Below, one piece after another: positions 40,016-51,189 of a stretch of 64,000 bases of DNA. The stretch covers positions 62,001 through 126,000 of the forward strand of contig NKIP01000002.1 of NCBI GenBank assembly GCA_002256145.1, written 5' to 3'. The DNA comes from Comamonadaceae bacterium PBBC1 (GTDB lineage Bacteria; Pseudomonadota; Gammaproteobacteria; Burkholderiales; Burkholderiaceae_C). The position numbers and the translations under genes are program-made. Below the pieces are notes generated by a model that worked only from the letters and a program-made list of their open reading frames with translations, searched no databases and was not told where the DNA came from. Position 1 is the stretch's first letter, and every line of letters begins with the position of its first letter.

Positions 40016-40888
40016 ATGAGTTGGCTAGAAAAACTGCTTCCCCCCAAAATCCAGCACACCGACCCGGCCGAGCGCCGCACGGTGCCCGAAGGTTTGTGGG
40101 TCAAGTGTCCCAGCTGCGAGACCGTGCTTTACAAGAGCGACCTCGAAGAAAACCAGAACGTCTGCCCCAGCTGCTCGCATCACCTGCGCATCGGTGCCCG
40201 TGCCCGACTCAATGGCTTCCTGGACGGCGAAGGCCGCTACGAAATTGGCCAAGAAGTTTTGCCAGTGGACGCCCTCAAATTCAAGGACAGTCGCAAATAC
40301 CCCGAACGCCTCAAAGAAGCCATGGACAACACGGGTGAAACCGATGCGCTGGTGGTCATGGGCGGTGCGGTACACAGCATTGAACTGGTCGCGGCGTGTT
40401 TTGAGTTCGACTTCATGGGCGGCTCCATGGGCTCGGTGGTGGGCGAACGCTTTGTGCGGGGTGTTGAAACCGCCATCGCACAAAAAGTGCCTTTTGTTTG
40501 CTTCACCGCCACGGGCGGTGCCCGCATGCAAGAGGGGCTGCTGTCCCTCATGCAAATGGCCAAAACCAACGCCGCGTTGACCCGTCTGGCCAAAAAGGGG
40601 CTGCCTTACATCAGCGTACTGACCGACCCAACCATGGGTGGCGTGTCCGCAGGATTTGCCTTTTTGGGTGACGTGGTCATTGCCGAACCCAAAGCCCTGA
40701 TTGGCTTTGCAGGCCCGCGCGTGATTGAAAGCACTGTGCGCGTGACTTTGCCCGAAGGCTTCCAGCGTGCCGAGTTTTTGCAAAGCAAAGGGGCTGTGGA
40801 CTTCATCTGTGACCGCCGCGAACTGCGCAAGACCATTGCCAGCACCTTGGCCATGTTGCAACGCCAACCCGCCGATGCGGTGAGTTGA
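40016..40888 (+). CDS. accD: Acetyl-CoA carboxylase carboxyltransferase subunit beta
   Basis: Beta part of the carboxyltransferase that makes malonyl-CoA for fatty acid synthesis, 290 residues. The N-terminal zinc ribbon [20 protein letters not shown]...CSHH (cysteines near 36-58) is clear. The carboxyltransferase core has [19 protein letters not shown] and [12 protein letters not shown]. Order trpA-accD is usual, but the folC gene commonly found next is not here; the next gene is a convergent yggT. Confidence 0.96.
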   Translation: MSWLEKLLPPKIQHTDPAERRTVPEGLWVKCPSCETVLYKSDLEENQNVCPSCSHHLRIGARARLNGFLDGEGRYEIGQEVLPVDALKFKDSRKYPERLKEAMDNTGETDALVVMGGAVHSIELVAACFEFDFMGGSMGSVVGERFVRGVETAIAQKVPFVCFTATGGARMQEGLLSLMQMAKTNAALTRLAKKGLPYISVLTDPTMGGVSAGFAFLGDVVIAEPKALIGFAGPRVIESTVRVTLPEGFQRAEFLQSKGAVDFICDRRELRKTIASTLAMLQRQPADAVS

Positions 40889-40900
40889 TCACTCAAGACC

Positions 40901-40938
40901 CCATGACAAAGGCCCTCTCTCGAGGGCCTTTGTCATGG
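40901..40938. terminator. Perfect 17-bp palindromic hairpin between accD and yggT
   Basis: CCATGACAAAGGCCCTC and GAGGGCCTTTGTCATGG are exact reverse complements around TCTC. It sits between two convergent genes, so it is most simply a bidirectional terminator, although T-runs are short (CCTTTG). Confidence 0.65.
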
Positions 40939-40979
40939 CATGTACCGCCACACGCCCTCAAGATTGGAAAGAACCCCTT

Positions 40980-41528
40980 TCAGCGCATCAGGCTCATTTG
41001 CAGGCCTGACAACAGCATGCCGAGCAATTGGAGAACCAACAGCAGCGCCATGGGCGATAAATCAATCCCGCCCATCAAAGGCAACACACGCTGAAATGGG
41101 CGCAAAAACGGCTCACACAAACGCATGGCCAAGACATGCATGGGCGTGCCCGGGTTGACCCAAGAGGTGATGGCCAGCACCAGCACCAAGGCGCTCAGGG
41201 CAGAGGCGAGCAATTGCGCCAGCCCAACCAGGCTGACCAGGGGCAGCAGACCCCAATTGCCATGTGCCCCTGCGACCAGCCAAAGCAAAATAAACTGCAC
41301 CAACTTGACCAGCCAGGCGCCCACCAGACTCGATAAATCCCAAGACAAGACGGGGGGAATCACTTTGCGCAAAGGCAAGATGAGCCAGTCGGTCATCGCG
41401 AACACAAAACGCCCCAAAGGTTGATTGAACGATATGCGCTGCCACTGCATCAAAAGACGCAGCAAACACGTGCCCGCCACCAAGCCTGCAAGCACATCCA
41501 ACACCATATTGACCATTTGAAACCACAT
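40980..41528 (-). CDS. YggT-family integral membrane protein
   Basis: Membrane protein of 182 residues from the ATG at 41528. Two YGGT repeats are visible: LDVLAGLVAGTCLLRLLMQWQ followed by TDWLILPLRKVIPP, and later ITSWVNPGTPMHVLAMRLCEPFLRPFQRVLP with the GGIDLSPMALLLVLQLLG end. Family function is unclear (proposed roles in osmotic response or envelope). It is divergent from the LON-domain gene, with 32 nt between their starts. Confidence 0.9.
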   Translation of the reverse strand: MWFQMVNMVLDVLAGLVAGTCLLRLLMQWQRISFNQPLGRFVFAMTDWLILPLRKVIPPVLSWDLSSLVGAWLVKLVQFILLWLVAGAHGNWGLLPLVSLVGLAQLLASALSALVLVLAITSWVNPGTPMHVLAMRLCEPFLRPFQRVLPLMGGIDLSPMALLLVLQLLGMLLSGLQMSLMR

Positions 41529-41560
41529 TGCTGTTCTCCTGCTCGTGCGATGATACCCAG

Positions 41561-42247
41561 ATGTCCAAGCTGCCCCCTCCACCCCATGACTTGTCGCCGC
41601 CATTGCCGCTGTTCCCTTTGTCTACGGTGTTGTTTCCCGGGGCTTTGTTGCCTTTGCAACTGTTTGAACTGCGTTACCTGCAAATGATTGGTGAGTGCGA
41701 ACGCCAGGGCACCGACTTTGGCATCGTGACGCTGACTCAGGGCCGGGAAGTGCATCGCCCCGGCGAACCCGCTGAGCAGTTTGAACTTTTGGGCACCCGC
41801 GTGCGGATCGAACGCATTGAAAGACCCCAGCCCGGCTTGGTGATGGTCTGGTGTCGGGGGCTGGAGAAATTTCGCATTCAAGACACTCAGCAACGCAGCG
41901 ATGGCCTTTGGCTCGGTCATGTGCAGGCCTTGCCACCCGAACCCGCCGTGCAAGTGCCCGACGACTTGCAACATTTGTCCACACACATGCACGAAGCCTT
42001 GAGCCAACTGAGTCAGCAGCCCAGCGTGGTGCCGCACTGGTCAGAGAGCTGGCGACTGCAAGACTGCAGTTGGCTGTCCAACCGTTGGGGTGAATTACTG
42101 CCCCTGCCTTTGCAAATGAAATACCGGCTTTTTGCCCTGAACGAGCCGCTCATGCGGCTGGAACTTGTGGGCGATCTGGTGGCCCCGGCAGAGCCGTCCT
42201 CGCAATCCCAAGGCAAACCCGACACCAAGCCCCCTGCGAACTCTTAA
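41561..42247 (+). CDS. LON N-terminal-domain (substrate-binding) protein
   Basis: A 228-residue protein made only of the N-terminal LON domain (LPLFPLSTVLFPGALLPLQLFELRYLQMIGECERQ), with no ATPase or protease part. Such stand-alone proteins are common in proteobacteria but have no proven function. The ATG at 41561 is preferred over the upstream frame opening at 41528. Proline-rich ends flank the domain. It lies 93 nt before lysS. Confidence 0.88.
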   Translation: MSKLPPPPHDLSPPLPLFPLSTVLFPGALLPLQLFELRYLQMIGECERQGTDFGIVTLTQGREVHRPGEPAEQFELLGTRVRIERIERPQPGLVMVWCRGLEKFRIQDTQQRSDGLWLGHVQALPPEPAVQVPDDLQHLSTHMHEALSQLSQQPSVVPHWSESWRLQDCSWLSNRWGELLPLPLQMKYRLFALNEPLMRLELVGDLVAPAEPSSQSQGKPDTKPPANS

Positions 42248-42340
42248 AATAGCAGGTTTTGCGCTTTGGCGCAGTCTCACCATTCTTTGCAACCCAGGTA
42301 CAGGTCGCCCCCGCGCAACCGTCCCCAAACACCGCCCGAC

Positions 42341-43897
<1,557 letters not shown>

Positions 43898-43906
43898 ACC
43901 CCTTGC

Positions 43907-45013
43907 TTACTCCAACCGTGTGCGCGTTTTTTGCAGGAAATCCACCAACAGTTTTTCTGTTTTGACGCCACCGTTGGACAGCATCAGCAATTGAAAATTG
44001 CGCTGCTTGTTGAAATACAAGGCTGTTCGGTAGGCCCCTAACCTGCCTGTGTGCCCCACACCAGCAGCGGGCAGCGTGCTCGACATGGCGGCCCATCCCC
44101 CCAATTGACCGATGTACCAACCATAACCGTAACGTTTGCCATCCTCAAAAACGGCGTGTGGAAACATCATGGTGGCCAGTGTTTCGGGTCGAATCAGCTG
44201 CTTGTCCATCAATGCATTGACAAATTTCGCCAGGTCATGGATTGAGCTTTTTTGATTGATGGCACCCAACAGGTTGTAGTCTGCCTCGTGGATTTTGCTG
44301 TTTTCGGCATAAGGCAAGGCATGGAAAACGCCCATGGCACGCCAACGCTCAGAAGACACTGTGCTGGAGGCCATGCCAGCGGGGTCAAAAACATGCAGTT
44401 TCAGGTAATCCCCAAAGTCTTGGCCTGAAACCTGCGCCACCAATTCAGCCAGAAAAATGTAGTTGGTGTTGCTGTAGGCCGCTCGTGTGCCGGGTTCAAA
44501 CTGCAGACGCGCATTGTGTTCAAAATGCGCCATCATCCCCTTCAGGTCAAGACCATTGACGCGTCTGCGGGACCACTGATTCATCAAGTCGGGCAAACCC
44601 GATTGGTGAGACAACAAGTGGTGAACGGTCACGCCTTGCCACGCTCGCGGCAGACCACGAATGTAGGTGCCGACGGGTGCGTGCAATTCAATGAGACCCT
44701 GCTCCTGCAACTGCATCACGGCCAAAGCGGTGAATATTTTGGACAATGAGGCCAACTCGAAAGTCGTGTCCTCATGAATCAAGTTAGAAAACCCCGCACC
44801 CGCATAACCGGTGTCGTGGGCATAGACCAATTGGCCTTGCGAATAAACCCTCAAAGCATACCCGGGCAAATCGGCCGATTCACCCGCTTGGGCAAGGTCT
44901 GACAGCTCTTGCCGCAAGCTTTGGCTTGGCTGTGACAGCACACCAAGTGAGGAAACAGGGACACAGGCAACACTCAGAAATCCGCACAAAACGGCGAATA
45001 CAAGCCGCTTCAT
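43907..45013 (-). CDS. Serine hydrolase of the beta-lactamase/EstB family, probable lipoprotein
   Basis: Penicillin-binding-protein-fold hydrolase of 368 residues. The N terminus MKRLVFAVLCGFLSVACVPV has a lipobox-like SVAC. The active-site elements are SLSK (S89-K92, SxxK), YSN (Y180-N182) and HTG in VGHTGRLGAY. It could be an esterase, a D-aminopeptidase-like enzyme or a class C beta-lactamase relative; sequence alone cannot decide. Its ATG overlaps the stop of the small membrane protein by 4 nt, so expression is coupled. It is downstream of nagZ. Confidence 0.88.
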   Translation of the reverse strand: MKRLVFAVLCGFLSVACVPVSSLGVLSQPSQSLRQELSDLAQAGESADLPGYALRVYSQGQLVYAHDTGYAGAGFSNLIHEDTTFELASLSKIFTALAVMQLQEQGLIELHAPVGTYIRGLPRAWQGVTVHHLLSHQSGLPDLMNQWSRRRVNGLDLKGMMAHFEHNARLQFEPGTRAAYSNTNYIFLAELVAQVSGQDFGDYLKLHVFDPAGMASSTVSSERWRAMGVFHALPYAENSKIHEADYNLLGAINQKSSIHDLAKFVNALMDKQLIRPETLATMMFPHAVFEDGKRYGYGWYIGQLGGWAAMSSTLPAAGVGHTGRLGAYRTALYFNKQRNFQLLMLSNGGVKTEKLLVDFLQKTRTRLE

Positions 45014-45297
45014 TTCAAAAGTTTGACGGGATCAGGGGTCGGTTTGACTTCGCGCACTTCCACATCCACCACATCATCGGACATGCCTTGCGCTGGGCCC
45101 GCAGGCCGCCATGCGCCGGCTCGCGCACTGCGCATCTCACGGTATCGCTGCCAGACCACCGCCACTTGGGGTTTTTGGCCCGTCAACAGCCAACGCACAC
45201 TGGCCCAAACGATGTAAAGCAGCAAAAACACAAGCATGCCCAACATCAACACCAGTCCCAAAAAAGCTAAAAAAAGCTTGAATACCCAGCCGACCAT
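45010..45297 (-). CDS. Small membrane protein of unknown function
   Basis: A 95-residue protein not assigned to a family. One long or two close hydrophobic helices (VFKLFLAFLGLVLMLGMLVF and the following LLLYIVWASV) are followed by a basic patch (WQRYREMRSARAG) and an acidic tail (DDVVDVEVREVKPTPDP). It lies 33 nt after nagZ and overlaps the serine hydrolase start, inside the nagZ unit. Confidence 0.75.
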   Translation of the reverse strand: MVGWVFKLFLAFLGLVLMLGMLVFLLLYIVWASVRWLLTGQKPQVAVVWQRYREMRSARAGAWRPAGPAQGMSDDVVDVEVREVKPTPDPVKLLK

Positions 45298-45330
45298 GGT
45301 TTGTTTACTCTTCGTTGAAATTCAGTGGTG

Positions 45331-46413
45331 TCACGGTAACAAATCCAGCGCACGCATGTAATCGGCCGAACGCACCAAGGTTTCCCAATCTCGGGCAATG
45401 GCCGTCGGCAACAAGCCCAAACGGCGTTGCTCGCTCACCTCACTGGGCAGCCAATGCCCTTTGACCGCCGCTTCGCTCAAATCGTCCAGCACTTGGTCCA
45501 GTTCGGCCCCGCCCCCGACCGATCGGTTGCACAGCAAAGCCAGATCACAGCCCGCATCCAGCGCGGCACGCACGGCTTCGGTGGAGCTCAGGCTGCGACC
45601 GTCCATTTGGCGAGCACCGGCCATCGACAAATCGTCGCTGAAAACTGCGCCTTGAAATCCCATCTGGCCACGCAAAATGTCTTGCAACCAGCGCTTGGAA
45701 AAACCAGCGGGCCGGGTGTCGACCCGGCTGTAAATGACGTGTGCTGGCATCACGGCGGTGAGCACGCTGCCCAACCAGGGATACGGCGCGGCATCGTCCG
45801 ACAAAATGGTCTTGAGGCCGCGCCTGTCCACCGGTATGTCGGTGTGTGAATCGGCCTTGACCGCGCCGTGGCCTGGAAAATGCTTGCCGCAGTTGCCCAT
45901 GCCAGCCTGGAGCAGGCCGTGCATCAGACTGCGGGCCAGCAAGCTCACCACACGCGGGTCTCGCGCCAAAGCGCGGTCACCGATCACCCCACTTTCGCCG
46001 TGATCGAGGTCCAGCACTGGGGTAAAGCTGAAATCGACACCACAAGCACGCAATTCGCTGGCCAACACAAAGCCCACCGAAGTCGCCGCCTCGCAGGCCT
46101 TGAGCACGCCCGAGCCGGGTTGGCCCTTGTCGTCTTGACCCCAAAGCTCGCCAATGGCCCGCATGCTGGGCAAGTGGGTGAAACCGTCGGTGCGAAAGCG
46201 CTGCACGCGCCCGCCTTCGTGGTCCACCGCGATCAAGAGGTCCGAGCGGATGCTTTTGATCTCGGCGCACAAGTCGGTCAATTGCGCCCGGCTTTGCCAA
46301 TTGCGGCCAAACAAAATCATGCCGCCGGTCAGCGGGTTCGCCAATCGACGGCGGTCCACCGCCGTGAGGCTGTGGCCTTCAATGTCCAGGATCAGGGGGG
46401 CGTGGATGCTCAT
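45331..46413 (-). CDS. nagZ: Beta-N-acetylhexosaminidase
   Basis: Cytosolic glycoside hydrolase family 3 enzyme of peptidoglycan recycling; removes GlcNAc from anhydro-muropeptides. The protein has 360 residues. KHFPGHGAVKADSHTDIPV holds the catalytic Asp-His dyad, and FSDDLSMAGARQM carries the nucleophilic aspartate. EGGRVQRF near residue 70 is another signature. It follows acpS by 35 nt. Confidence 0.95.
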   Translation of the reverse strand: MSIHAPLILDIEGHSLTAVDRRRLANPLTGGMILFGRNWQSRAQLTDLCAEIKSIRSDLLIAVDHEGGRVQRFRTDGFTHLPSMRAIGELWGQDDKGQPGSGVLKACEAATSVGFVLASELRACGVDFSFTPVLDLDHGESGVIGDRALARDPRVVSLLARSLMHGLLQAGMGNCGKHFPGHGAVKADSHTDIPVDRRGLKTILSDDAAPYPWLGSVLTAVMPAHVIYSRVDTRPAGFSKRWLQDILRGQMGFQGAVFSDDLSMAGARQMDGRSLSSTEAVRAALDAGCDLALLCNRSVGGGAELDQVLDDLSEAAVKGHWLPSEVSEQRRLGLLPTAIARDWETLVRSADYMRALDLLP

Positions 46414-46448
46414 GGGTGTCTCAACAGTTCAGGGTGATCGTGTCCAAA

Positions 46449-46874
46449 TCAAGGGCCAGCCATGTCTGCAGCCGCTGCAGGTGCTCGGGTCTCGACCACA
46501 CAAAAGCTGGCCGCGTACTCGGACTCGTCGGTCACGGTGATGTGAGCGCTCAGGCCTTTGGCTTCAAACCATTCTTTCAAGCCCCCATGCAGCACGATGA
46601 CCGGCTGGCCACTGGGGAGTTTGCCGATTTCGCACAGCCGCCAGGTCATGGGCATGCGCATGCCCAAGCCAATGGCCTTGCTGAAAGCCTCCTTGGCCGA
46701 AAAGCGTGTGGCCAAATAGCGCACTCCCCGCTCAGGCCAACGGGCACTGCGGGCTTTCCAGGTGCCCATTTCGGCATCAGACAGCACCTTGGCTGCAAAG
46801 CGCTCGCCGTGCCGCTCCAAGCTGGCCCGGATGCGGCGGATGTCGCAGATGTCAGTACCGATGCCGTAAATCAT
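46449..46874 (-). CDS. acpS: Holo-[acyl-carrier-protein] synthase
   Basis: Transfers 4'-phosphopantetheine from CoA to acyl carrier protein. The protein has 141 residues. The catalytic [12 protein letters not shown] (magnesium-binding D8) and [15 protein letters not shown] motifs are intact. It is in the conserved pdxJ-acpS-nagZ order. The acyl carrier protein gene itself is at 56747-56983. Confidence 0.95.
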   Translation of the reverse strand: MIYGIGTDICDIRRIRASLERHGERFAAKVLSDAEMGTWKARSARWPERGVRYLATRFSAKEAFSKAIGLGMRMPMTWRLCEIGKLPSGQPVIVLHGGLKEWFEAKGLSAHITVTDESEYAASFCVVETRAPAAAADMAGP

Positions 46875-46946
46875 ATGTTGGGGGTTGGGCGTTGAGCGTT
46901 AGACGGGGCTTTGATTTCTACACGCTGAACACTCAACTCTAAACGT
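46875..46946. repeat. Short imperfect repeats between acpS and pdxJ
   Basis: GTTGAGCGTTAGA in the first half has partners on the opposite strand in the second half (AACACTCAAC, TCTAAACGTTC), so this 72-nt spacer can fold into alternative weak hairpins. It may be a small dispersed repeat or a processing site. No gene fits here. Confidence 0.4.
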
Positions 46947-47705
46947 TCATCCCAATAGCGCCATATAGGCTTGAACGCTCGCGGCATAGCCCATCTCCAG
47001 CGCATCGGCCATGAAGGCGTGGCCAATCGAGACTTCTTGCAGGCCCTTCACCGCGGCTACAAAGGCGGGCAGGTTGTCGCGGTTCAGGTCGTGGCCAGCA
47101 TTCAGGCCCAAGCCTGCTTGCATGGCCGCCATGGCGGCAGCGGCGTAACGTTGCAGCTGCGGGTCTTGATCTGGCGTGCCAAAGGCAGCGGCATAAGGCT
47201 CGGTGTACAACTCCACCCGGTCGGCCCCCACGGCACGGGCTGCGGCCATTTGCTCTGGGATTGGGTCCATGAACAGGCTGACGCGCACGCCCAAGGCCTT
47301 GCATTCGTCAATCAGGGGTTTCAGGCGCTCGGCGTCTTGCGGAAAGGTCCAGCCGTGGTCGCTGGTGAACTGGCCTTCGCTGTCGGGCACAAAGGTCACT
47401 TGGTGCGGGCGCACGGCCCGCACATGCTCCATCAGGTTGTGAAAGGGGTTGCCTTCGATGTTGAATTCGCGCTCGGGCCAGGCCTGCATGAGGGCGTGCA
47501 GCTCAGGCACGTCGCTGGCGCGGATGTGGCGCTCGTCCGGGCGGGGGTGGATTGTGATGCCGTTCGCACCGGCTTGCAGGCACAGCTCGGCCGCACGCCT
47601 GACGCTGGGAATGCCCAAGTGGCGCGAGTTGCGCAGCAAGGCGACTTTGTTGACATTGACCGACAGGGCCACGCGTTGGGAAGAAGTCGTCATGGAGGTG
47701 TTCAT
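46947..47705 (-). CDS. pdxJ: Pyridoxine 5'-phosphate synthase
   Basis: Forms pyridoxine 5'-phosphate from deoxyxylulose 5-phosphate and aminoacetone 3-phosphate. The protein has 252 residues from the ATG at 47705, which overlaps the recO stop (ATGA); a second ATG at 47693 is possible. The motifs [46 protein letters not shown] and [13 protein letters not shown] are all present. Confidence 0.96.
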   Translation of the reverse strand: MNTSMTTSSQRVALSVNVNKVALLRNSRHLGIPSVRRAAELCLQAGANGITIHPRPDERHIRASDVPELHALMQAWPEREFNIEGNPFHNLMEHVRAVRPHQVTFVPDSEGQFTSDHGWTFPQDAERLKPLIDECKALGVRVSLFMDPIPEQMAAARAVGADRVELYTEPYAAAFGTPDQDPQLQRYAAAAMAAMQAGLGLNAGHDLNRDNLPAFVAAVKGLQEVSIGHAFMADALEMGYAASVQAYMALLG

Positions 47706-48448
47706 AAGGTTTGCAAGTCCAGCATCATTTGGCGGGTGCGCAAAGCGCCCACACCGCAATGGTAGTTGAGCAAGAGGCGCAAGGGGCGCTGCAGCTGCAC
47801 CAGCAGGTCGGCGCACTCGCGCAGCAAAGCGGCCAAGGGGCTGGGGGACGCCAGCGCCGCGTGCAACGCCAGCCATTGCTCGCCGCGCAAGGCTTGGCGG
47901 TCATCGCTGACCCACTGCAATCCCGCCTCGGGCACAAGCGCATAACTGTCCGTGAGCGACAAAGGCTTAAGGGTCAAGGTCTGCAGGTTCAGGGCGGGCA
48001 ACAGGCCCATTTCACGCAGCAGCAGCAACTCAAAGCCGCGCAAGGCCCATTGCAGGGCATTGGGGTCACCACTGGCCAGCAGACGCACGGCGGCGGCATA
48101 GACCTCGAACAAAGCTGGGTGGGGATCATCTCGCGCAGTCAAGCGCATCAGCAGCTCATTGAGGTAGTACCCCGACAGCAGCGCCTCGCCCGTGGGCATG
48201 ACGTGCCCGCCCACCCATTCAGCCGACTTGAGGGTGCGGATGTCACCATCACCCCCAAAGGCCAGCGACAAAGGCTGCAACGGCAAGAGCACTGGGCGAA
48301 AGCTCGATGTTGGGCGTTTGGCCCCTTTGGCCACCAAAGCCACCCGTCCATGGTGACGGGTGAAGACTTCGAGGATCAGACTGGTTTCGCTCCAGTCGTA
48401 GCGGTGCAGCACATAGGCTGGCTCGTCTGCGATCCGCTTGGAGGCCAT
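47702..48448 (-). CDS. recO: DNA repair protein RecO
   Basis: RecFOR pathway mediator that loads RecA onto SSB-coated DNA, 248 residues. The N-terminal OB-fold is seen as [25 protein letters not shown] and [21 protein letters not shown] zinc-binding cysteine set is not seen, as in many Gram-negative forms. The ATG at 48448 is used. It lies 11 nt after era and overlaps pdxJ. Confidence 0.93.
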   Translation of the reverse strand: MASKRIADEPAYVLHRYDWSETSLILEVFTRHHGRVALVAKGAKRPTSSFRPVLLPLQPLSLAFGGDGDIRTLKSAEWVGGHVMPTGEALLSGYYLNELLMRLTARDDPHPALFEVYAAAVRLLASGDPNALQWALRGFELLLLREMGLLPALNLQTLTLKPLSLTDSYALVPEAGLQWVSDDRQALRGEQWLALHAALASPSPLAALLRECADLLVQLQRPLRLLLNYHCGVGALRTRQMMLDLQTL

Positions 48449-48459
48449 TGGCTGTGGAA

Positions 48460-49515
48460 TTACTCGTAGCCGAAGCTGCGCACACGGGCTTCGTCGTCGG
48501 CCCAACCCGAACGCACCTTGACCCACAGCTCAATGAAGACCTTGGCGTCGAGCAGCTTTTCCAGCTCGACACGGGTTTCGGTGCCGATGCGCTTGAGCTT
48601 TTCGCCCTTGTCACCGATCACCATGGCTTTGTGCCCTTCGCGCTCCACTACGATGGTGGCGGCGATGCGCAACATGCGTTTGGCCGTGCGCCCTGCTTCT
48701 TCATCAAATTTATCGATCACCACGGTGGAGGTGTAGGGCAACTCGTCGCCCGTCAAACGGAAGAGTTTTTCGCGCACCATTTCGCTGGCCAGGAACTTCT
48801 CGCTGCGGTCGGTGAGTTCGTCTTCGGCATGCCACCAGGGCTGCTCGGGCAGGTATTTTTCGCAAATATCGAGCAGGCGCACGATGTCTTTGGGCTGCTT
48901 GGCCGACATGGGCACAAACTCGGTGAAGGCATGGCGCTCTTGCATGCTTTGCAGCCAAGGCGCGATGTCGCCACGGCGGTGCACGTTGTCGAGTTTGTTG
49001 GCCACCAGCAAGACCGGAATGCCGGGCTTGAGCAGTGCCAGCACTTTGGCGTCTGCCGTGGTGAAGCTGCCCGCCTCGACCACGAACAACACCAAGTCCA
49101 CATCGCTCACAGCGCCGACCACGGTTTTGTTGAGCGACTTGTTGAGCGCGGTGCCGTGGATGGTCTGGAAACCAGGGGTATCGACAAACACATATTGGGC
49201 AGCGCCCTGGGTGCGAATGCCGGTGATGCGGTGGCGCGTGGTTTGTGCTTTGCGCGAGGTGATGCTGATTTTTTGACCCACCAAGGCGTTGAGCAAAGTC
49301 GACTTGCCCACGTTGGGCTTGCCCACAATGGCCACGAGGCCACAGCGCTGGCCTTCAACGGGCACGGGGGTTGCTGTAGCCGTCACCGGGGGTAAATCGG
49401 CGTCTTCCGATGCGTCGCGTGGCTGGATGGTCACACCCGCGATTTGCACAGGGCGGCGCATGGTTTGCTCTTGCGGCGTGCGTTCAGTTTCAGGTGTTTT
49501 TTTGTCGGTGCTCAT
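48460..49515 (-). CDS. era: GTPase Era
   Basis: Essential GTPase that matures 16S rRNA and the 30S subunit, 351 residues. An N-terminal extension of about 57 residues (Thr/Pro/Glu-rich) precedes the GTP-binding domain with P-loop [10 protein letters not shown] (65-74), DTPGF and NKLD. The C-terminal KH domain is [21 protein letters not shown]. Escherichia coli Era has 301 residues. The start ATG at 49515 overlaps the rnc stop by 4 nt. Confidence 0.95.
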   Translation of the reverse strand: MSTDKKTPETERTPQEQTMRRPVQIAGVTIQPRDASEDADLPPVTATATPVPVEGQRCGLVAIVGKPNVGKSTLLNALVGQKISITSRKAQTTRHRITGIRTQGAAQYVFVDTPGFQTIHGTALNKSLNKTVVGAVSDVDLVLFVVEAGSFTTADAKVLALLKPGIPVLLVANKLDNVHRRGDIAPWLQSMQERHAFTEFVPMSAKQPKDIVRLLDICEKYLPEQPWWHAEDELTDRSEKFLASEMVREKLFRLTGDELPYTSTVVIDKFDEEAGRTAKRMLRIAATIVVEREGHKAMVIGDKGEKLKRIGTETRVELEKLLDAKVFIELWVKVRSGWADDEARVRSFGYE

Positions 49516-50222
49516 GCGGCGCTTTCGGATTTCAGGGTTTGCAGCATGGCGGCGGCCGCTGCTTGTTCGGCGGCGCGACGCGATGCGCCCGAGCCTTGTT
49601 GGGTTTGGCGCAATTCGGTCACTTCGCAAGAGACCTCGAACTGCTGGCGGTGCGCCGCACCGGAGGTGCCGACCACGGTGTATTTGGGCAGCGCGAGCTT
49701 GCGCCCTTGCAACCATTCTTGCAATTCGGTCTTGGGGTCTTTGCCCACGGCTTGCATGTCAGGCTTGATGTCCACTTTGGCAAACAGGCGCTCGACCAAG
49801 GCTTGTGCATCCTTGTAACCACCATCGAGGTACACCGCGCCAATGATGGCCTCGACCATGTCCGCCAGGATAGAGGGCCTGCCCTGACCACCGGAACGCA
49901 TCTCGCCTTCACCCAAACGCATGACCTCGGCGACATCCAGCGTTTTGGCCAGTTGGTGCAGTGTGTCTTGCTTGACCAAGTTGGCCCGCACGCGAGACAA
50001 ATCACCTTCTGGCATGTGCTGCAACTGGGTGTAAAGCATGTGCGAGACCGCCAAATTGAGCACCGAGTCACCTAAAAACTCCAGACGCTCGTAATGATCT
50101 GCACTGAAACTGCGGTGGGTCAGCGCCTGTTGCAGCAAACTCCATTGGCGAAAGGCATAACCCAAACGGATTTGAAGCTGGGACAAGCCTGAAGGCACGG
50201 GGGATTGAACGACCACACCCAC
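49512..50222 (-). CDS. rnc: Ribonuclease III
   Basis: Double-stranded-RNA endonuclease, 236 residues if GTG 50222 is the start. The catalytic signature [16 protein letters not shown] and the second metal-binding part [15 protein letters not shown] are intact. The C-terminal dsRNA-binding domain ends with [14 protein letters not shown]. No ATG opens this frame at its N terminus: TTG 50258 lies inside lepB and GTG 50222 directly follows the lepB stop, so the exact start is uncertain. Confidence 0.92.
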   Translation of the reverse strand: MGVVVQSPVPSGLSQLQIRLGYAFRQWSLLQQALTHRSFSADHYERLEFLGDSVLNLAVSHMLYTQLQHMPEGDLSRVRANLVKQDTLHQLAKTLDVAEVMRLGEGEMRSGGQGRPSILADMVEAIIGAVYLDGGYKDAQALVERLFAKVDIKPDMQAVGKDPKTELQEWLQGRKLALPKYTVVGTSGAAHRQQFEVSCEVTELRQTQQGSGASRRAAEQAAAAAMLQTLKSESAA

Positions 50223-50223
50223 C

Positions 50224-51189
50224 TCAGTCAAAAGCGCCAATGCGCTGGAGGTTGCCAAAGTTCATCCAGACAAAAAAGGCTTTGCCCACAATGTTGGCAT
50301 CCGGCACAAAACCCCAATAACGCGAATCCAAAGAGTTGTCGCGGTTGTCACCCATCATGAAGTAGTGACCCGCAGGCACCTTGCAGGTCACCCCTTCCAC
50401 GGTGTAGTGACATTGGTCGCGACCAGGAAATGGGTCTGCGCCAGGTATAAAAGCTGGTCGCTCATCGTCTTGCAAAATTTGGTGTGGTTTGCCACCCACA
50501 TTTTCGCTGTAGTGCTTGAAATAACGCATGGTGGATTCATCAAAGAAATCTGGCAATGCCTTGGTCGCAATGGGCTGACCATTCACGGTCAAACGCTTGT
50601 TCAAGTAAGACACTTCGTCACCTGGCACCCCCACCACACGCTTGATGTAATCCACACTGGGCTTTGGGGGGTAGCGAAACACCATCACATCCCCACGCTG
50701 TACGGCCGAACCCTCGGTCAATTTGGTATTGACCACAGGCAAACGCACACCATAATGGAACTTGTTGACCAAAATCAGGTCACCAATGTGCAAGGTCGGG
50801 ATCATGGAGCCCGAAGGAATCTTGAAGGGCTCGAACAAAAACGAGCGCAGGATGAACACCACCACAATCACCGGAAACAATCCCGCTGTCCAGTCCAACC
50901 ACCAAGGCTGCATCAGCAGTTTTTCGCGGCTTTCGCGGATGTCTGTGTCCACCTTATCAATGCCCATTTTGGCCAATTCGGCCCGACGCTGAGCCGTCTG
51001 CGCCTCTAATTGGGCCACCGCCTTTTGTCGCTGGGGCAAAAAGAAGAAGCGCTCTGCCAGCCAATAAATGCCAGTGACCACCGTGGCCAGCAGCAAGAGC
51101 AATGCAAAATTGCCCTCTAAATAGCCGAAATACCAAGAACCGGCATAGCCGACAAAAGCCGCCAAGACCAAAGATGTGAGGAACTGCAT
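50224..51189 (-). CDS. lepB: Signal peptidase I
   Basis: Inner-membrane protease that removes signal peptides, 321 residues. Two N-terminal hydrophobic helices anchor it, then a third lies before the catalytic serine. The serine is about S128 in [12 protein letters not shown], and the lysine is about K183 in [15 protein letters not shown]. The C-terminal [16 protein letters not shown] box is typical. The ATG at 51189 overlaps the lepA stop by one base (TGATG). Confidence 0.96.
   Translation of the reverse strand: MQFLTSLVLAAFVGYAGSWYFGYLEGNFALLLLLATVVTGIYWLAERFFFLPQRQKAVAQLEAQTAQRRAELAKMGIDKVDTDIRESREKLLMQPWWLDWTAGLFPVIVVVFILRSFLFEPFKIPSGSMIPTLHIGDLILVNKFHYGVRLPVVNTKLTEGSAVQRGDVMVFRYPPKPSVDYIKRVVGVPGDEVSYLNKRLTVNGQPIATKALPDFFDESTMRYFKHYSENVGGKPHQILQDDERPAFIPGADPFPGRDQCHYTVEGVTCKVPAGHYFMMGDNRDNSLDSRYWGFVPDANIVGKAFFVWMNFGNLQRIGAFD

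Noticed and set aside
50223-50258. RNase III start at 50258
   Set aside because: The codon is TTG, not ATG, and lies 35 nt inside lepB; GTG 50222 or a later start is more plausible.
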